From assembly GCA_016212105.1 (NCBI GenBank), contig JACRHJ010000024.1:44463-108462 (forward strand): a stretch of DNA of 64,000 nt. Reading direction: 5' to 3'. Of this stretch, positions 1-9,531 are shown one piece after another. This stretch comes from Nitrospirota bacterium (GTDB taxonomy: Bacteria > Nitrospirota > JACRHJ01). A model generated the notes under the pieces. That model was not told the DNA's origin, searched no databases, and saw only the letters and a list, made by a program, of their open reading frames with translations. Made by a program: the position numbers and the translations under genes. Positions within the stretch are counted from its first letter, which is position 1. Each line of letters begins with the position of its first letter.

Positions 1-1308
1 CACGCGGGAAAGCTCGCCGCCCGAGGCGACCTTAGCGAGCGGCCTCGGCTGCTCGCCGGGGTTCGCTGAGAACATGAACTCTGCCCTCTCCCGGCCGAGC
101 GGACCCGGCTCTGTCAGCCTGTCCAGCCTGACCTCGAAGACGGCCTTGTCCATGCCCATGCCGGACAGTTCGGCCTCGACCTTCCTGCAGAAGCCGGCGG
201 CGCCGGCCTCCCTCTCGCGGCCAAGCTCATCCGCGATACCGGACAGCTCTGACCCAGCCCCTGCAATCATGCCCGCGAGCGATTCCATCTCCTCGTCGCC
301 GCCCTCAATGGACGAAAGCTCGACGTCCACGGACTCGCGGAACGCGAGCACCTCGTCCAGCGTCTCGCCGTATTTCTTTTTCAGTCTGCAAAGCGCGTCC
401 AGCCTCGTCTCTATCTCGGACAACCTCTCCGGGTCGGACTCGAGCCCTTCCGCGAACTCCCGGAGCCTCGCGCAGGCCTCCGTGATGGACGCGTCCGCGG
501 ACTCCAGGAGTGCCACGCTCTCGGACTCGCCGGGCGTTATGGACGCCACCTCCCTGACCGACTTCAATGCCCCCCCCGCAAGCGAATGCGCGGATACGTC
601 GCCGTCCCTGAGGGCGTCGAGCGCGGACATCACAAGCTCCCTCAGCCGGTCGGCGTGCATCAGCCGGGCCCGCTCGGAGCCAAGTCCCTCCTCCTCGCCC
701 GAGACCGGGGAGGCAGCGTCTATCTCGTCCCTCTGGTAGCTCAGCAGGTCGAGCCTGCGTGCCCTTTCGCGCGACTGGGCGGACAGCTCCGCGTGCCGTT
801 TCCTTAGCGCTGCCAGCCTGTCGTATGCTGCCCGGCAGTCCGCCCTCCTTGCGCCGAGGGCGCAGTAGGCGTCGAGCATGTCGAGGTGAGTCCCGGCCTT
901 GAAGAGCGACTGGTGCTCGTGCTGGCCGTGTATGTCCACCAGGAGGTCGCCGGTCTCCTGGAGCGTCGCCATGTTGGCGAGCGAGCCGTTTATGTAAACC
1001 CTGCCTCGCCCTGACGCGGTAAAAGCACGCCTGAGAATCAGTTCGTCCCCATCGTCCAGGCCGAGTTCCGCGAGCCTGGCCTTCAGCTCCGGCATGCCGG
1101 TGATGTCGAACGCGGCCTCGACCTGCGTGTCCTTGCCCGGCCGGAGGTTGTCCGAGTCCGTCCTGCCACCGAGGACGGCGGAGATCGCGTCTATCAGGAT
1201 TGACTTGCCCGCGCCGGTCTCGCCCGTCAGGCAGGACAGGCCCGGCTCCAGGCTCAGCTCCAGCCGGTCGATTATGGCGAAGTTGCTGATTATCAGTTCT
1301 TTTAGCAC
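1..1308 (-). CDS. recN: DNA repair protein RecN, C-terminus cut off by window edge
   Basis: RecN is an SMC-like ATPase that acts on DNA double-strand breaks. The GTG start gives MLKELIISNFAIIDRLEL, followed by the Walker A motif GETGAGKS near residue 30. An ING.. and HGQHEH segment follows, then a long coiled-coil middle. At the window edge the ABC signature (ASGGELSR) has just been reached, so the Walker B region and about 120 residues lie outside. 436 codons are present, against about 555 in the family. Read on the minus strand, the gene faces away from the repeat block at 1309-1649. Identification is secure; only the start is slightly open. Confidence 0.95.
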   Translation of the reverse strand, partial: MLKELIISNFAIIDRLELSLEPGLSCLTGETGAGKSILIDAISAVLGGRTDSDNLRPGKDTQVEAAFDITGMPELKARLAELGLDDGDELILRRAFTASGRGRVYINGSLANMATLQETGDLLVDIHGQHEHQSLFKAGTHLDMLDAYCALGARRADCRAAYDRLAALRKRHAELSAQSRERARRLDLLSYQRDEIDAASPVSGEEEGLGSERARLMHADRLRELVMSALDALRDGDVSAHSLAGGALKSVREVASITPGESESVALLESADASITEACARLREFAEGLESDPERLSEIETRLDALCRLKKKYGETLDEVLAFRESVDVELSSIEGGDEEMESLAGMIAGAGSELSGIADELGREREAGAAGFCRKVEAELSGMGMDKAVFEVRLDRLTEPGPLGRERAEFMFSANPGEQPRPLAKVASGGELSRV

Positions 1309-1649
1309 TGGCTTTGTTCTGCCGGTTTTGTGTAGGGGCCGTACCAAGCGAAGCGCGTGTCGGCCCTTGCCGTTTTCTATATGCAGGGGCGGCGCATTTG
1401 TCGGCCCTTGCCTTGTTTTTACGGTGTCATTCTGAGCGAAGCGAAGAATCTGCCTGTATTTAATTTGTCATTGCGAGCGAAGCGCGGCAATCCCCACCAT
1501 TAACTGTCATTCCCGCGAAAGCGGGAATCCATTTTATGCATTAAGTCAAAATGGACCCCCGTTTTCACGGGGGTGACGGGCAAGGGCCGACTCGCTTTTC
1601 TTGGTACGGGCCCTGCATTGTTAGCATTAAAGTTACACGTCTTTTGTCC
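1309..1649. repeat. Intergenic block of dispersed repeats
   Basis: No credible gene is present. The block holds a GGCCG...CGGCCC-type repeat (about 1335-1375), a 'gtcattctgagcgaagcgaagaatc' family copy (about 1426-1452), a 'ttgcgagcgaagcgcggcaatc' copy (about 1471-1494), a 20-bp palindrome ATTCCCGC-N4-GCGGGAAT at 1509-1528, and the 'acccccgttttcacggggg' palindrome at about 1552-1573. All recur elsewhere in this window. Confidence 0.85.
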
Positions 1650-2699
1650 CTACGGCGTCTCGTACCACGCGATGTTCGTGTCGAAGTTCCAGCCGGACGC
1701 GCAGGAAACGCATCTGCCTATCTCAATCCTGGGCGCGCGGCGGTCGTTGTTTATGAAGACGTCCGAGACCTCACCGGCCTCGACCACGACCTCGGCGATG
1801 TACGTCTTCCAAGTGGCCCTGCTCTCCCACGAGGACTCGTCCTTGTACGGCATCACCACTGTGACGGCGTACGTGCCGGCGGGGATGTTGCGGCAATACC
1901 TGCCGAACAGGTTGTTGATGAACTGGGACGAACCGATGGACAGCTCGCCTATACCGACGTCGCTCGACGGGTAGCCCTTCCACGAGACCCTAATCCCGCC
2001 GAACAGCCTGACCAGCTTAACGTCGAGCTTCGCGGTCTTGCCAGCCGAGACGGTGATGCCCTCAATAAACGGCTTGTAGCCTTCGAGGGTTATCTCCACC
2101 TCGTGCTGTCCGGGCGAAATGTCGGCGAGCGCGGCCGGAGTCCGGCCCGCATCATCGCCATCCACCTTCACGGATGCCCCGGCAGGGTCGGACACTACAT
2201 GGAGGCCGCCGGGCTCCACGGGGAGGCTGCCGGTAATGCCCATGATAATCTTGTCCGACAGCCCGTCTACCGCGTCGAACAGGGCGTCCTCCTTCTCCTG
2301 CGCCTTCTCGGCGGATACCAGCGCCCCGGTCTTGACGTCGTAGAGCCTGGCGTCTATCCGGAACCTGCTGCCAAATATGACGAACTCTCCGGTCACGGCG
2401 AAGTCGGCGCCGAGCGAGGCCGCGGCCTTGAGCGAGTCCTCCACGCCCGGGGCGCCACCGGTAAGCCTGATTCCGGAAAGCGCACCGGATACGCGCGACG
2501 GGTCCATGACCGTCAGGCCCCTGGACTTGGTCATGTTGGTCGTGAGCATCGCGGCTATTCCGGACGAAAGGCCCGCATGCTGCACCTGGCCGTTGTTCCT
2601 GAACGGGAACACGGTCACGCCCGGCTGACAGAGGCCCGCACGGGGTACAAGCGTCATGCAAACTGCAAAAAGGACCGCCAGCCAGGCTGTATTCCTCAT
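1650..2699 (-). CDS. Secreted PEGA-domain protein with FlgO/CsgG-like N-domain
   Basis: A 349-residue exported protein. A signal peptide (about 1-24, ending GLC/QPG) is followed by an N-terminal domain that resembles FlgO/CsgG-type envelope proteins (GIAAMLTTNMTKS, then GADFAVTGEFVIFG). A PEGA domain at about 165-230 (GLHVVSDPAGASVKVDG, then HEVEITLEGYKP) follows, then a beta-rich C-terminus with a CVSC pair. PEGA domains are carbohydrate-binding or surface-layer-associated folds. The start has a strong ribosome site (GGGGGAG). The exact function is unknown, and the C-terminal 100 residues are not recognised. It is the last gene before a repeat block; LysE-type 2729-3364 lies just upstream on the same strand. 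Confidence 0.75.
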   Translation of the reverse strand: MRNTAWLAVLFAVCMTLVPRAGLCQPGVTVFPFRNNGQVQHAGLSSGIAAMLTTNMTKSRGLTVMDPSRVSGALSGIRLTGGAPGVEDSLKAAASLGADFAVTGEFVIFGSRFRIDARLYDVKTGALVSAEKAQEKEDALFDAVDGLSDKIIMGITGSLPVEPGGLHVVSDPAGASVKVDGDDAGRTPAALADISPGQHEVEITLEGYKPFIEGITVSAGKTAKLDVKLVRLFGGIRVSWKGYPSSDVGIGELSIGSSQFINNLFGRYCRNIPAGTYAVTVVMPYKDESSWESRATWKTYIAEVVVEAGEVSDVFINNDRRAPRIEIGRCVSCASGWNFDTNIAWYETP

Positions 2700-2728
2700 G
2701 CTCCCCCTTTCAGGTCACACCGTCGATT

Positions 2729-3364
2729 TCATGCGGCCCGGGACAGGCTTGCGTATATGAACCATCCACCGAAGAACACGAGGAACGCGCCGCACAGGCA
2801 CGTCACGTAAGCGTAAAGCCTCCCGCCGGCGAACCGCCTTCCGGACGCGGCCAGGGCAGACACCAGCGTGAACCATGCGAGGTCCGCGAGTATGTGCCCC
2901 CCGAAGAAGCTCCCGACCCCGGCCATCCCGAGCCTTCCCGATAGCGCCAGGTAACCCATCCCGACCGTCGCCCACCAGAGCGTCCAGTACGGGTTTGATA
3001 TGCTCGTCAGCGCCCCGGACGCGGCAAGCCTGAAAAACCCCGGCCCGCGTCCCGCGGCGGTACCTGCGGACGGCGCGGAGGGCCTCGCGAGCATCAGCGC
3101 GCCCATAACCATGAGCGTCGCGCCCCCCGCCAGGCCGACAACCTTCACGGCCACAGGCGACGCGAGTACGCCGCCCAGCCCGGACACGAGCAGGGCAAGC
3201 AGGAGCAGCTCCAGGACGCCGTGTCCGAACACCACCGCCGGGCCGGCAAGCCATCCGCCACGCACGCCCTCCGCGAAGGTCAGCGTGAACATCGGGCCCG
3301 GGGCAAGCGCGCCGGACAGCGCCACGACGAAGGACGTGGCGAAGATGGCGGCCAGACTTTCCAT
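2729..3364 (-). CDS. LysE/RhtB-family amino-acid exporter
   Basis: A 211-residue inner-membrane protein with six hydrophobic segments and the LysE-family N-terminal signature (ALAPGPMFTLTFAEG at about 18-32), plus the mid-protein ISNPYWTLWW motif (about 122-131) that replaces the usual NPK/NP loop. The family exports amino acids or related small solutes by proton antiport; the substrate cannot be read from the sequence. The next gene on the same strand (PEGA protein) starts 29 nt downstream, so co-transcription is plausible. The ribosome site upstream of ATG is weak. Confidence 0.85.
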   Translation of the reverse strand: MESLAAIFATSFVVALSGALAPGPMFTLTFAEGVRGGWLAGPAVVFGHGVLELLLLALLVSGLGGVLASPVAVKVVGLAGGATLMVMGALMLARPSAPSAGTAAGRGPGFFRLAASGALTSISNPYWTLWWATVGMGYLALSGRLGMAGVGSFFGGHILADLAWFTLVSALAASGRRFAGGRLYAYVTCLCGAFLVFFGGWFIYASLSRAA

Positions 3365-3488
3365 GCGCTCTATTTTACTTCAATAATGAGGGTTTGGCAA
3401 GGAAGAATATGGCTTCCGGCGTGACATTCGGCGACTTGGGCATCAACTGAAAAGCGGTGAGGAATTATAGCGCCGCCGTGCCCGGGTT
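3365..3488. other. Short intergenic region
   Basis: 124 bases between the LysE gene and the histidine kinase gene. No hairpin terminator, promoter or small reading frame could be supported here. Confidence 0.5.
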
Positions 3489-4712
3489 TCAGGCGGCGTC
3501 GAGTTTCGCGCCGCTCTCGAGGACCGGCAGGCGGATGGTGAATGTGGTCCCGTGGCCCTCTTCGCTCTCGACGTCTATGGTGCCCTTGTGGTCCGTGATG
3601 ACGCGGTTGGCGACAGACAGCCCGAGGCCGGTGCCCTGCCAGTCGGTCTTGGTGGTGAAGAACGGTATGAAGACCTTGTCGATGTTGTCCCTGGGTATGC
3701 CCATGCCGGTGTCCCTGACGGAGACCTCGATGTACTGCCCGGGCTTCTCGTCCCTGCCGGGCTGAGGCTCGCCGTTTCTGGCTCCGCGGAGGAGCCTCAT
3801 GACCACGGCAAGCTCACCGCCTTCCGGCATGGCGTGCATGGAGTTGACGAAGAGGTGCGAAAATACCTCCTCCATCTCCTCTCCGCTCGCGAGGACCTCG
3901 GGGAGCCCGCCCTCTATGTCCACGGACACCCGGACGCCCTTGTTGACAAGCTGCATGGACATCGTCCGGAGCACCGTCTCCAGCGGGGTCTGGAGGTGGA
4001 GCGGCTGCTTGTCCCGCTTAATCCGCCTGGAGAACAAGTTCAGGTTCGTGACTATCGCGTTTATCCTGTCCACGTCCGAGAGTATCCTCTGGACGTAGTC
4101 TACCTTGGGGTCGTCGGGCGGGAGTTCGTCGATCATTATCTGGGCGTAGAGCGATATGGAGTTGAGCGGGTTCCTTATCTCGTGGGCCATGCCGCCGGAC
4201 ATCTCGCCGAGCGAGGCGAGGTTGTGCTGGTGTATCAGCCGCTCCTGGGTATCCACCAGGTCGCGCGTCCTCTCCGCCACCTTGTCCTCGAGGTCGCGGT
4301 TCAGGTCGGCAAGCTCCTTCTGGAGCCTCCTGGTTGTTATCTCGGCCGACCGGATGCGCAGCGTGTCCTTGACGACGGTGAGTATCTGCTTCTTCTCGAA
4401 GGGCTTGATGACGTAGTCGGACGCCCCGGCCTTCATGACGGTGGCTGCGACCTCCTCGCTGCCCCGGCCGGTGACCATGACGACGTATATGTCCTCGGAG
4501 TAGTTTTTTATACCGCGCAGGACGTCGAGGCCGGTCAGGTCGGGCATCATGTAGTCGAGGAGGACCAGGTCCGGGTCCTGCTCCTTGACGACCCTGAGCG
4601 CGTCGAGCCCGGAGGTTGCGGTATGGACCTCGTACCCGGAAAGCTCGAGTATCTTGGCAAGGACTTTTACGATGTCCTGTTCGTCGTCTACGACGAGCAG
4701 CTTCTCAGCCAT
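3489..4712 (-). CDS. Receiver-histidine kinase (response regulator fused to sensor kinase)
   Basis: A 407-residue cytoplasmic signalling protein. The N-terminal receiver (1-120) has VVDDE, phosphoacceptor D53 (LVLLDYMMP) and the conserved Lys in VIKPF. A coiled coil at about 125-165 follows, then HisKA (GGMAHEIRNPLN, phosphorylatable His) and HATPase with G1 (DTGMGIP) and G2 (GTGLGL) boxes. No membrane segment. The start at 4712 is chosen because GGAG lies 8-9 nt upstream and the receiver begins there; the frame is open 25 codons further. The order receiver-then-kinase suggests that it takes phosphate or a signal from another protein. No partner regulator is adjacent; a diguanylate cyclase gene is divergent. 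Confidence 0.92.
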   Translation of the reverse strand: MAEKLLVVDDEQDIVKVLAKILELSGYEVHTATSGLDALRVVKEQDPDLVLLDYMMPDLTGLDVLRGIKNYSEDIYVVMVTGRGSEEVAATVMKAGASDYVIKPFEKKQILTVVKDTLRIRSAEITTRRLQKELADLNRDLEDKVAERTRDLVDTQERLIHQHNLASLGEMSGGMAHEIRNPLNSISLYAQIMIDELPPDDPKVDYVQRILSDVDRINAIVTNLNLFSRRIKRDKQPLHLQTPLETVLRTMSMQLVNKGVRVSVDIEGGLPEVLASGEEMEEVFSHLFVNSMHAMPEGGELAVVMRLLRGARNGEPQPGRDEKPGQYIEVSVRDTGMGIPRDNIDKVFIPFFTTKTDWQGTGLGLSVANRVITDHKGTIDVESEEGHGTTFTIRLPVLESGAKLDAA

Positions 4713-4888
4713 GAACCGTCTCCAGTATCTTCGACAAGCCGCGTGCGGTTCGTCAAAGGTGTGCCGCATCAAGCTCGTAATATCCATGATAATATCAAGA
4801 ACGCACGACAGGCTTCGTCAACGCTTAACTGAAGTATATGCAGGTACGAGGATTATGTCAAGTGCCGGAGCACTTAAAAAGTCTACGC

Positions 4889-4917
4889 TTTACAATACGC
4901 GGACCGCCATGTAAAAT
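4889..4917 (+). promoter_or_regulatory. Sigma-70-type promoter for the GGDEF/EAL gene
   Basis: TTTACA (4889-4894), 17-bp spacer, TAAAAT (4912-4917); both hexamers match 5 of 6. It lies 68 bases before the ATG at 4985. An inverted repeat AAGTGC-CGGA-GCACTT (4860-4875) sits just upstream and could be an operator. Confidence 0.6.
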
Positions 4918-4947
4918 AGGTAATAAGCTGCCCGGCGCATCCCGGCA

Positions 4948-4982
4948 ACACCTCCTCCACCACCAAAACACAGGCGAGGTGT
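4948..4982 (+). promoter_or_regulatory. Possible hairpin hiding the ribosome site of the GGDEF/EAL gene
   Basis: ACACCTC at 4948-4954 is perfectly complementary to GAGGTGT at 4976-4982, which contains the Shine-Dalgarno of the gene starting at 4985. The loop is 21 nt. Pairing would mask the ribosome site. Confidence 0.4.
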
Positions 4983-4984
4983 CG

Positions 4985-7321
4985 ATGAAGATAAAGGTCA
5001 AGATAACCCTCCTTCTCGCAATCCTCATCTCGCTGTTCGCGCTCGGCCTTTTCTCCATCTCGCGCTCCGAGAAGAGGCGCACAGAGATGCTGTTCGCCGA
5101 CAAGCTCCGCGAGGTCGTCTCGGCCTACAACGCCCTCTCGACCCTCAAAGGCGAGTCACTCGAGAACTTCGTCAACGATTACAGCCTGTGGGACGACATG
5201 GTGCGCTACGTATCGACGGGCGACAGGGCGTGGGCCAGGGTATACCTGGACACGACACTGTCGATGTTCAAGACCGACGCAATATGGGTCGTCAATAAGG
5301 GCCTCAAGCCGGTATACAGCACGGAACACTCCTTCGGCAAGGCCCGGCTGGCGGGCCCGCTTCCGGCCGGCAGCCTCTCGGCGCTTCTGAATAGGGACCG
5401 GTTCCCGCACTTCTTCGTTATGTCCGGCGGTCTCCCCATGGAGGTCCGTGGAGCGCCCGTCCAGCCCTCCGACGATGACGACAGGGTGGTCCCGCCCAAG
5501 GGCTGGTTCTTCGCGGGCAGGGTCTGGGACAAGAAGTTCCTCTCCTCGCTCGTAAGCCACGACAACATAGGTATGGAAATCCTGTCGGCCGGGGAGGGCG
5601 GCCCGGCCGAGTCGTACGACGTCGGAAAGGGCACGGTAAGCGCGAGGGTAGCTCTCCCGGGCTGGGACGGCGTCCCCGTCGGCTACGTCATGCTGACCGC
5701 CTCCCCCACCGCGCTGAAGGAACAGAGCCGGCTCGCGGACGGGCTGTTTACGAGCTTCGTCGTCTTTTCGTTGCTCGTCCTCCTGGTGCTGTACGGGCTC
5801 CTTGTCTACTGGGTGAGCAGGCCGCTCGAGCTTATCAACAGGAGCATAGAGTCCGAGTCGCCCGCCCTGATATCCGGCATAAGGCTCGACACCTCGGAGG
5901 TCGGCAGGCTGGCGGACCTCGTGGCGGGCTTCTTCCGGCAGCGCGAGGAGCTGATAATCGAGGTGGACTCCAGGAAGCACGCGGAACGGCTGCTGATTGA
6001 GAGGGAGAAGAGCCTCGAACACATGGCGCAGCACGACGCCCTTACCGGGCTCCCGAACCGGTTCCTCATGCGCGACCGGCTGGAGCAGGCCATAGCCCTG
6101 GCAAAGCGGAGCAGGCAGGGGCTGGCCGTCCTGCTGATGGACCTCGACAACTTCAAGGCGGTCAACGACACGATGGGACATCCCGCGGGAGACGCCCTGC
6201 TGAAGGACCTCGCCGGCATGCTCAGGGCCACACTCCGGGAGACGGACACCGTCGCGCGGCTCGGTGGCGACGAGTTCTGCATCATTCTGCCGGGGCTCGC
6301 CGACCCGCTCGCGGCGAGCGAGGTCGCCTCGAAGGTCATAGAGCTATGCCGCGTCCCCATACCCCTCGACGGCAGGGAAGTATTCGTGACCGCGAGCATC
6401 GGGATCTCCGTCTACCCCTACGGGGGCGCCGACGCGGAGTCGCTTCTGAAGAACGCGGACATCGCCCTTTACCGCGCGAAGGAGCAGGGCAAGAACACCT
6501 TCCAGGCGCATACCAAGGCGATGAGCGCCTACATAACTGAGAGGATGGAGTTGGGGAGCATGCTGAGGCAGGGCCTGGACAGAGGAGAGTTCGAGCTTCT
6601 TTACCAGCCGCAGACGGACGTCCAGACCGGCGCGGTCGTATGCATGGAGGCGCTGATACGCTGGCGTAACCCGTCTAACGGGTACACGCTGCCGTCGAAG
6701 TTCATACCTGTCGCGGAGGAGTCGGGCCTGATAGTCCCGCTCGGCGAGTGGGCGCTCAAGGCCGCCTGCGCGCAGAACAGGCTGTGGAGAGAGGCTGGGA
6801 TCCCGCCGGTCAGGGTGTCGGTCAACCTCTCGGCGAGGCAGTTCCAGGACCCGATGCTCCCGGAGGTCATAGAGAACGCGCTCAGGAACAACGGCCTGCC
6901 ACCGGATTCGCTCGAACTCGAGATAACCGAGAGCACTATAGTCCACAACGTCGAGGCGGCCGGTTTCGCCCTGGCCAGGATGAAGGACCACGGGATACGC
7001 ATAGCCATCGACGACTTCGGCACCGGCTACTCATCTCTAAGCTACATCCTGAAGTTCTCGATCCATACGCTGAAGGTGGACCGCTCGTTCATCATGATGG
7101 TACCGGAGGACCATGACAGCGCGGCGATAGTGGTCGCGGTCGCGGCGATGGCGCGCTGCCTCGGGCTCAACGTCGTCGCGGAGGGTGTGGAGCGGGAGGA
7201 GCAGATGGAGTTTCTGAGATATGCCGGCTGTCCCGTGGCGCAGGGCTACCTGATTAGCCTGCCCCTGCCGGCCGGAGAAGCGGCGGAGTACCTGAGGGCG
7301 CACCCGCCGGCCTCCTGTTAG
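4985..7321 (+). CDS. CHASE4-GGDEF-EAL cyclic-di-GMP turnover protein
   Basis: A 778-residue membrane protein. TM1 lies at about 8-25. The periplasmic CHASE4 sensor has the typical DYSLWDDM motif, and TM2 is at about 255-280. A HAMP-like/coiled linker is followed by GGDEF at about 426-430 (RLGGDEF, intact) and EAL near 554 (MEALIRW), with DDFGTGYSS near 675. Both catalytic cores look complete, so it could make or degrade c-di-GMP; the net direction cannot be told. ATG at 4985 is preferred over the upstream in-frame start (4838) because GAGGTG precedes it and TM1 starts immediately. It is divergent from the receiver-kinase gene. Confidence 0.93.
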   Translation: MKIKVKITLLLAILISLFALGLFSISRSEKRRTEMLFADKLREVVSAYNALSTLKGESLENFVNDYSLWDDMVRYVSTGDRAWARVYLDTTLSMFKTDAIWVVNKGLKPVYSTEHSFGKARLAGPLPAGSLSALLNRDRFPHFFVMSGGLPMEVRGAPVQPSDDDDRVVPPKGWFFAGRVWDKKFLSSLVSHDNIGMEILSAGEGGPAESYDVGKGTVSARVALPGWDGVPVGYVMLTASPTALKEQSRLADGLFTSFVVFSLLVLLVLYGLLVYWVSRPLELINRSIESESPALISGIRLDTSEVGRLADLVAGFFRQREELIIEVDSRKHAERLLIEREKSLEHMAQHDALTGLPNRFLMRDRLEQAIALAKRSRQGLAVLLMDLDNFKAVNDTMGHPAGDALLKDLAGMLRATLRETDTVARLGGDEFCIILPGLADPLAASEVASKVIELCRVPIPLDGREVFVTASIGISVYPYGGADAESLLKNADIALYRAKEQGKNTFQAHTKAMSAYITERMELGSMLRQGLDRGEFELLYQPQTDVQTGAVVCMEALIRWRNPSNGYTLPSKFIPVAEESGLIVPLGEWALKAACAQNRLWREAGIPPVRVSVNLSARQFQDPMLPEVIENALRNNGLPPDSLELEITESTIVHNVEAAGFALARMKDHGIRIAIDDFGTGYSSLSYILKFSIHTLKVDRSFIMMVPEDHDSAAIVVAVAAMARCLGLNVVAEGVEREEQMEFLRYAGCPVAQGYLISLPLPAGEAAEYLRAHPPASC

Positions 7322-7352
7322 CAGTCCCTGATGTGCCGTCCTTGCGGACGCA

Positions 7353-8885
7353 TCAGACCAGCTTCCTGTCCAGGCTCCTGTACTGTATGGCCTCGGACAC
7401 GTCGGCCGCAGAGATGACTTCGCGGGCGTCCAGGTCGGCTATCGTCCTGGCGACCTTGAGGATGCGGTTGTACGCCCTCGCGGACAGGCCGAGCCGCTCC
7501 ATCGCGCTCTCGAGCAGCCCGTGCGTGGGCTCGTCCACCGAGCAGAACTTCTTCAGGTGGCGCGGCCTCATCTGGGAGTTGCAGTAGATGCCGTCCCTTC
7601 CGAACCGGCCCATCTGGACGTCACGCGCCTTGTTGACCCTCTTCCTGACGTCCCTTGAGGTCTCCTCCGCCCTGTCCGAGGCGAGTTCCCGGAACTTGAC
7701 CGCCGGGACCTCCACGTGCAGCTCTATCCTGTCCAGCAGGGGCCCGGAAATCTTCGCCCGGTACCGCTGTATCTGTCTCGGGGTGCATGTGCATTCGTGG
7801 GTCGGGTCGGAATAGAACCCGCACGGGCAGGGGTTCATCGCGGCCACCATCATGAACGTGGCCGGGTACGTGATGGACGCGGCCGCACGCGATATCGTCA
7901 CCTGACGCTCCTCGAGCGGCTGCCTGAGGACCTCGAGCGCGTTCCTGTGGAACTCGGGAAGCTCGTCTAAGAAGAGCACCCCGTTGTGCGAGATGCTGAC
8001 CTCGCCGGGCTTGGGCACAGCCCCCCCGCCAATGAGACCCGCGTCGGATATGGTGTGGTGCGGGCTCCGGAAGGGCCGTGTCGCGACCAGCGGGTTTTCC
8101 GGGTTTATGAAACCCATGACCGAGTGCACCTTCGTCGTCTCTATGGCCTCGTCGAAGGACATCTCCGGCAGTATGCTGACAAGCCTCCTGGCGAGCATGG
8201 TCTTGCCAGAGCCGGGCGGGCCGATCATAAGTATGTTATGGCCGCCCGCGGCTGCTATCTCGAGCGCGCGCTTGACGTGTCCCTGGCCCTTTACCTCCGA
8301 GAAGTCCTCGGAGTACGCCGAGTTCTCCTCGAACAGCCTGAGGACGTCGATCTGCCAGGGGGCGATGGCCTTGCCGCCCCCGGCGAAGTCGACAACCTCG
8401 ACCAGGTCCTTCACGCCGTAGACATTGAGGCCTTCCACCACCGCCGCCTCGCGGGCGTTCTCGGCCGGTATGACAAGCCCCCGGAGCCCCGCCTCCTTCG
8501 CTTTTACAGCCATCGGGAGGACGCCCCGTACCGGCTTGACCCTGCCGTCGAGCGAGAGCTCACCCGCGAACAGGTACCCGTCCAGGTCCTCCTGACGGAG
8601 CATGCCCTCGGCCGCGATGATGCCGAGCGCGATGGGCAGGTCGAAGGCCGAGCCCTCCTTCTTGACGTTGGCCGGGGCGAGGTTTATGACTATCTGCTTG
8701 AGCGGGAAGTCGAAGCCGTTATTCTTCAGCGCGGCGCGCACACGGTCCTTGCTCTCCTTGATTGCTGTGTCCGGGAGCCCGACGGTGGAGAAGAACGGGA
8801 GCCCTCGGGCGGCTACGTCTACCTCTACCTCGACCAGGTACGCGTCGATACCCATGATGGCGCTTGAAAGGACTTTGGATAACAT
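7353..8885 (-). CDS. yifB: YifB/ComM-family Mg-chelatase-like AAA+ ATPase
   Basis: A 510-residue cytoplasmic protein. The N-terminal ChlI-like domain of the Lon-protease fold ([25 protein letters not shown]) is followed by an AAA+ module with Walker [11 protein letters not shown] at about 217, Walker [10 protein letters not shown] and the sensor region. A Cys cluster ([15 protein letters not shown]) and a C-terminal helical domain ([19 protein letters not shown]) complete it. ComM in Vibrio is a branch-migration helicase used in transformation; most homologues are uncharacterised. The start at 8885 has AGGAAGAGG just upstream and matches the family N-terminus (MLSKV). Confidence 0.95.
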   Translation of the reverse strand: MLSKVLSSAIMGIDAYLVEVEVDVAARGLPFFSTVGLPDTAIKESKDRVRAALKNNGFDFPLKQIVINLAPANVKKEGSAFDLPIALGIIAAEGMLRQEDLDGYLFAGELSLDGRVKPVRGVLPMAVKAKEAGLRGLVIPAENAREAAVVEGLNVYGVKDLVEVVDFAGGGKAIAPWQIDVLRLFEENSAYSEDFSEVKGQGHVKRALEIAAAGGHNILMIGPPGSGKTMLARRLVSILPEMSFDEAIETTKVHSVMGFINPENPLVATRPFRSPHHTISDAGLIGGGAVPKPGEVSISHNGVLFLDELPEFHRNALEVLRQPLEERQVTISRAAASITYPATFMMVAAMNPCPCGFYSDPTHECTCTPRQIQRYRAKISGPLLDRIELHVEVPAVKFRELASDRAEETSRDVRKRVNKARDVQMGRFGRDGIYCNSQMRPRHLKKFCSVDEPTHGLLESAMERLGLSARAYNRILKVARTIADLDAREVISAADVSEAIQYRSLDRKLV

Positions 8886-8924
8886 CGTGCCTCTTCCTGG
8901 GAGAGAATAATTTGGGACTAATTC

Positions 8925-8953
8925 ATTATATACAACCGCTTTTCTCTTGGCAA
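8925..8953 (-). promoter_or_regulatory. Promoter for yifB
   Basis: On the minus strand: TTGCCA (8953-8948), 17-bp spacer, TATAAT (8930-8925), 40 bases before the yifB ATG. Nearly consensus. Confidence 0.7.
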
Positions 8954-9019
8954 GCAGGAATTTGACCATGCGAAGATTTACAGCGCGCCCGTCCAGCGCA
9001 GTCCTTTCCATCATATATC

Positions 9020-9048
9020 TTGATTATTATCGGCGAGTTTGGTATATT
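9020..9048 (+). promoter_or_regulatory. Promoter for the membrane protein pair
   Basis: TTGATT (9020-9025), 17-bp spacer, TATATT (9043-9048), 45 bases before the ATG at 9094. Divergent from the yifB promoter about 70 bp away. Confidence 0.6.
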
Positions 9049-9093
9049 TTCATCGACATATCGGTCCGTATCCCACCGGGAGACCTGGCGCAT

Positions 9094-9531
9094 ATGACAA
9101 CAAGAATTCTGCTTGCGGCACTCCTCGTCATGTTGAACGCGTCGGACGCCCTCGCCATCCAGGACCACGGCGACCCCGAGGGCTTCTACGTCCACCAGCT
9201 CGCCCACATCGTATTCTTCGCCGCCATGGCCTTCATGGTCGTCGTCCTGAAGAAGCCCGCCGTTTACGCGCTCGAAGGCTGGCGCTCCATACGGCGCGCG
9301 GCCTTCCTGTTCCTGCTCTGGAACGTCAATACCTTCATAAGCCACGAGGCACGGCACGAGATGCCGGCGGACTACATAAAGGGCAGCGTCCTCTACCTGA
9401 AAGACAACGACGCGGTCGTCTACTACTGGACGAGCATGGCCGAGTACTTCTTCCTCGTGCCGGCGTTCGTCTTCCTTGCGATGGGACTCGACCAGCTCTG
9501 GAAGCACCTCCGGAAGGAGGACAGCGAATGA
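9094..9531 (+). CDS. His-rich four-helix membrane protein, unknown function
   Basis: A 145-residue protein with a signal peptide or first TM (about 4-20, ending DALA), then three further hydrophobic segments. Conserved-looking histidines flank the helices: DHGDPEG, YVHQLAH, and FISHEARHE. The pattern could bind a metal, haem or quinone, but that is inference. The start at 9094 is chosen because the signal peptide begins there; the frame is open 49 codons upstream without a better start. Its TGA overlaps the ATG of the GAF protein at 9528 (ATGA), so the two are translationally coupled and probably act together. Confidence 0.7.
   Translation: MTTRILLAALLVMLNASDALAIQDHGDPEGFYVHQLAHIVFFAAMAFMVVVLKKPAVYALEGWRSIRRAAFLFLLWNVNTFISHEARHEMPADYIKGSVLYLKDNDAVVYYWTSMAEYFFLVPAFVFLAMGLDQLWKHLRKEDSE

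Noticed and set aside
3552..4832. 426-codon frame opposite the receiver-kinase gene
   Set aside because: Shadow frame; Val/Leu/Asp/Glu-rich artefact.
4918..4984. c-di-GMP (GEMM) riboswitch before the GGDEF/EAL gene
   Set aside because: Leader too short and no GEMM consensus tetraloop/receptor; only the ribosome-site hairpin is supported.
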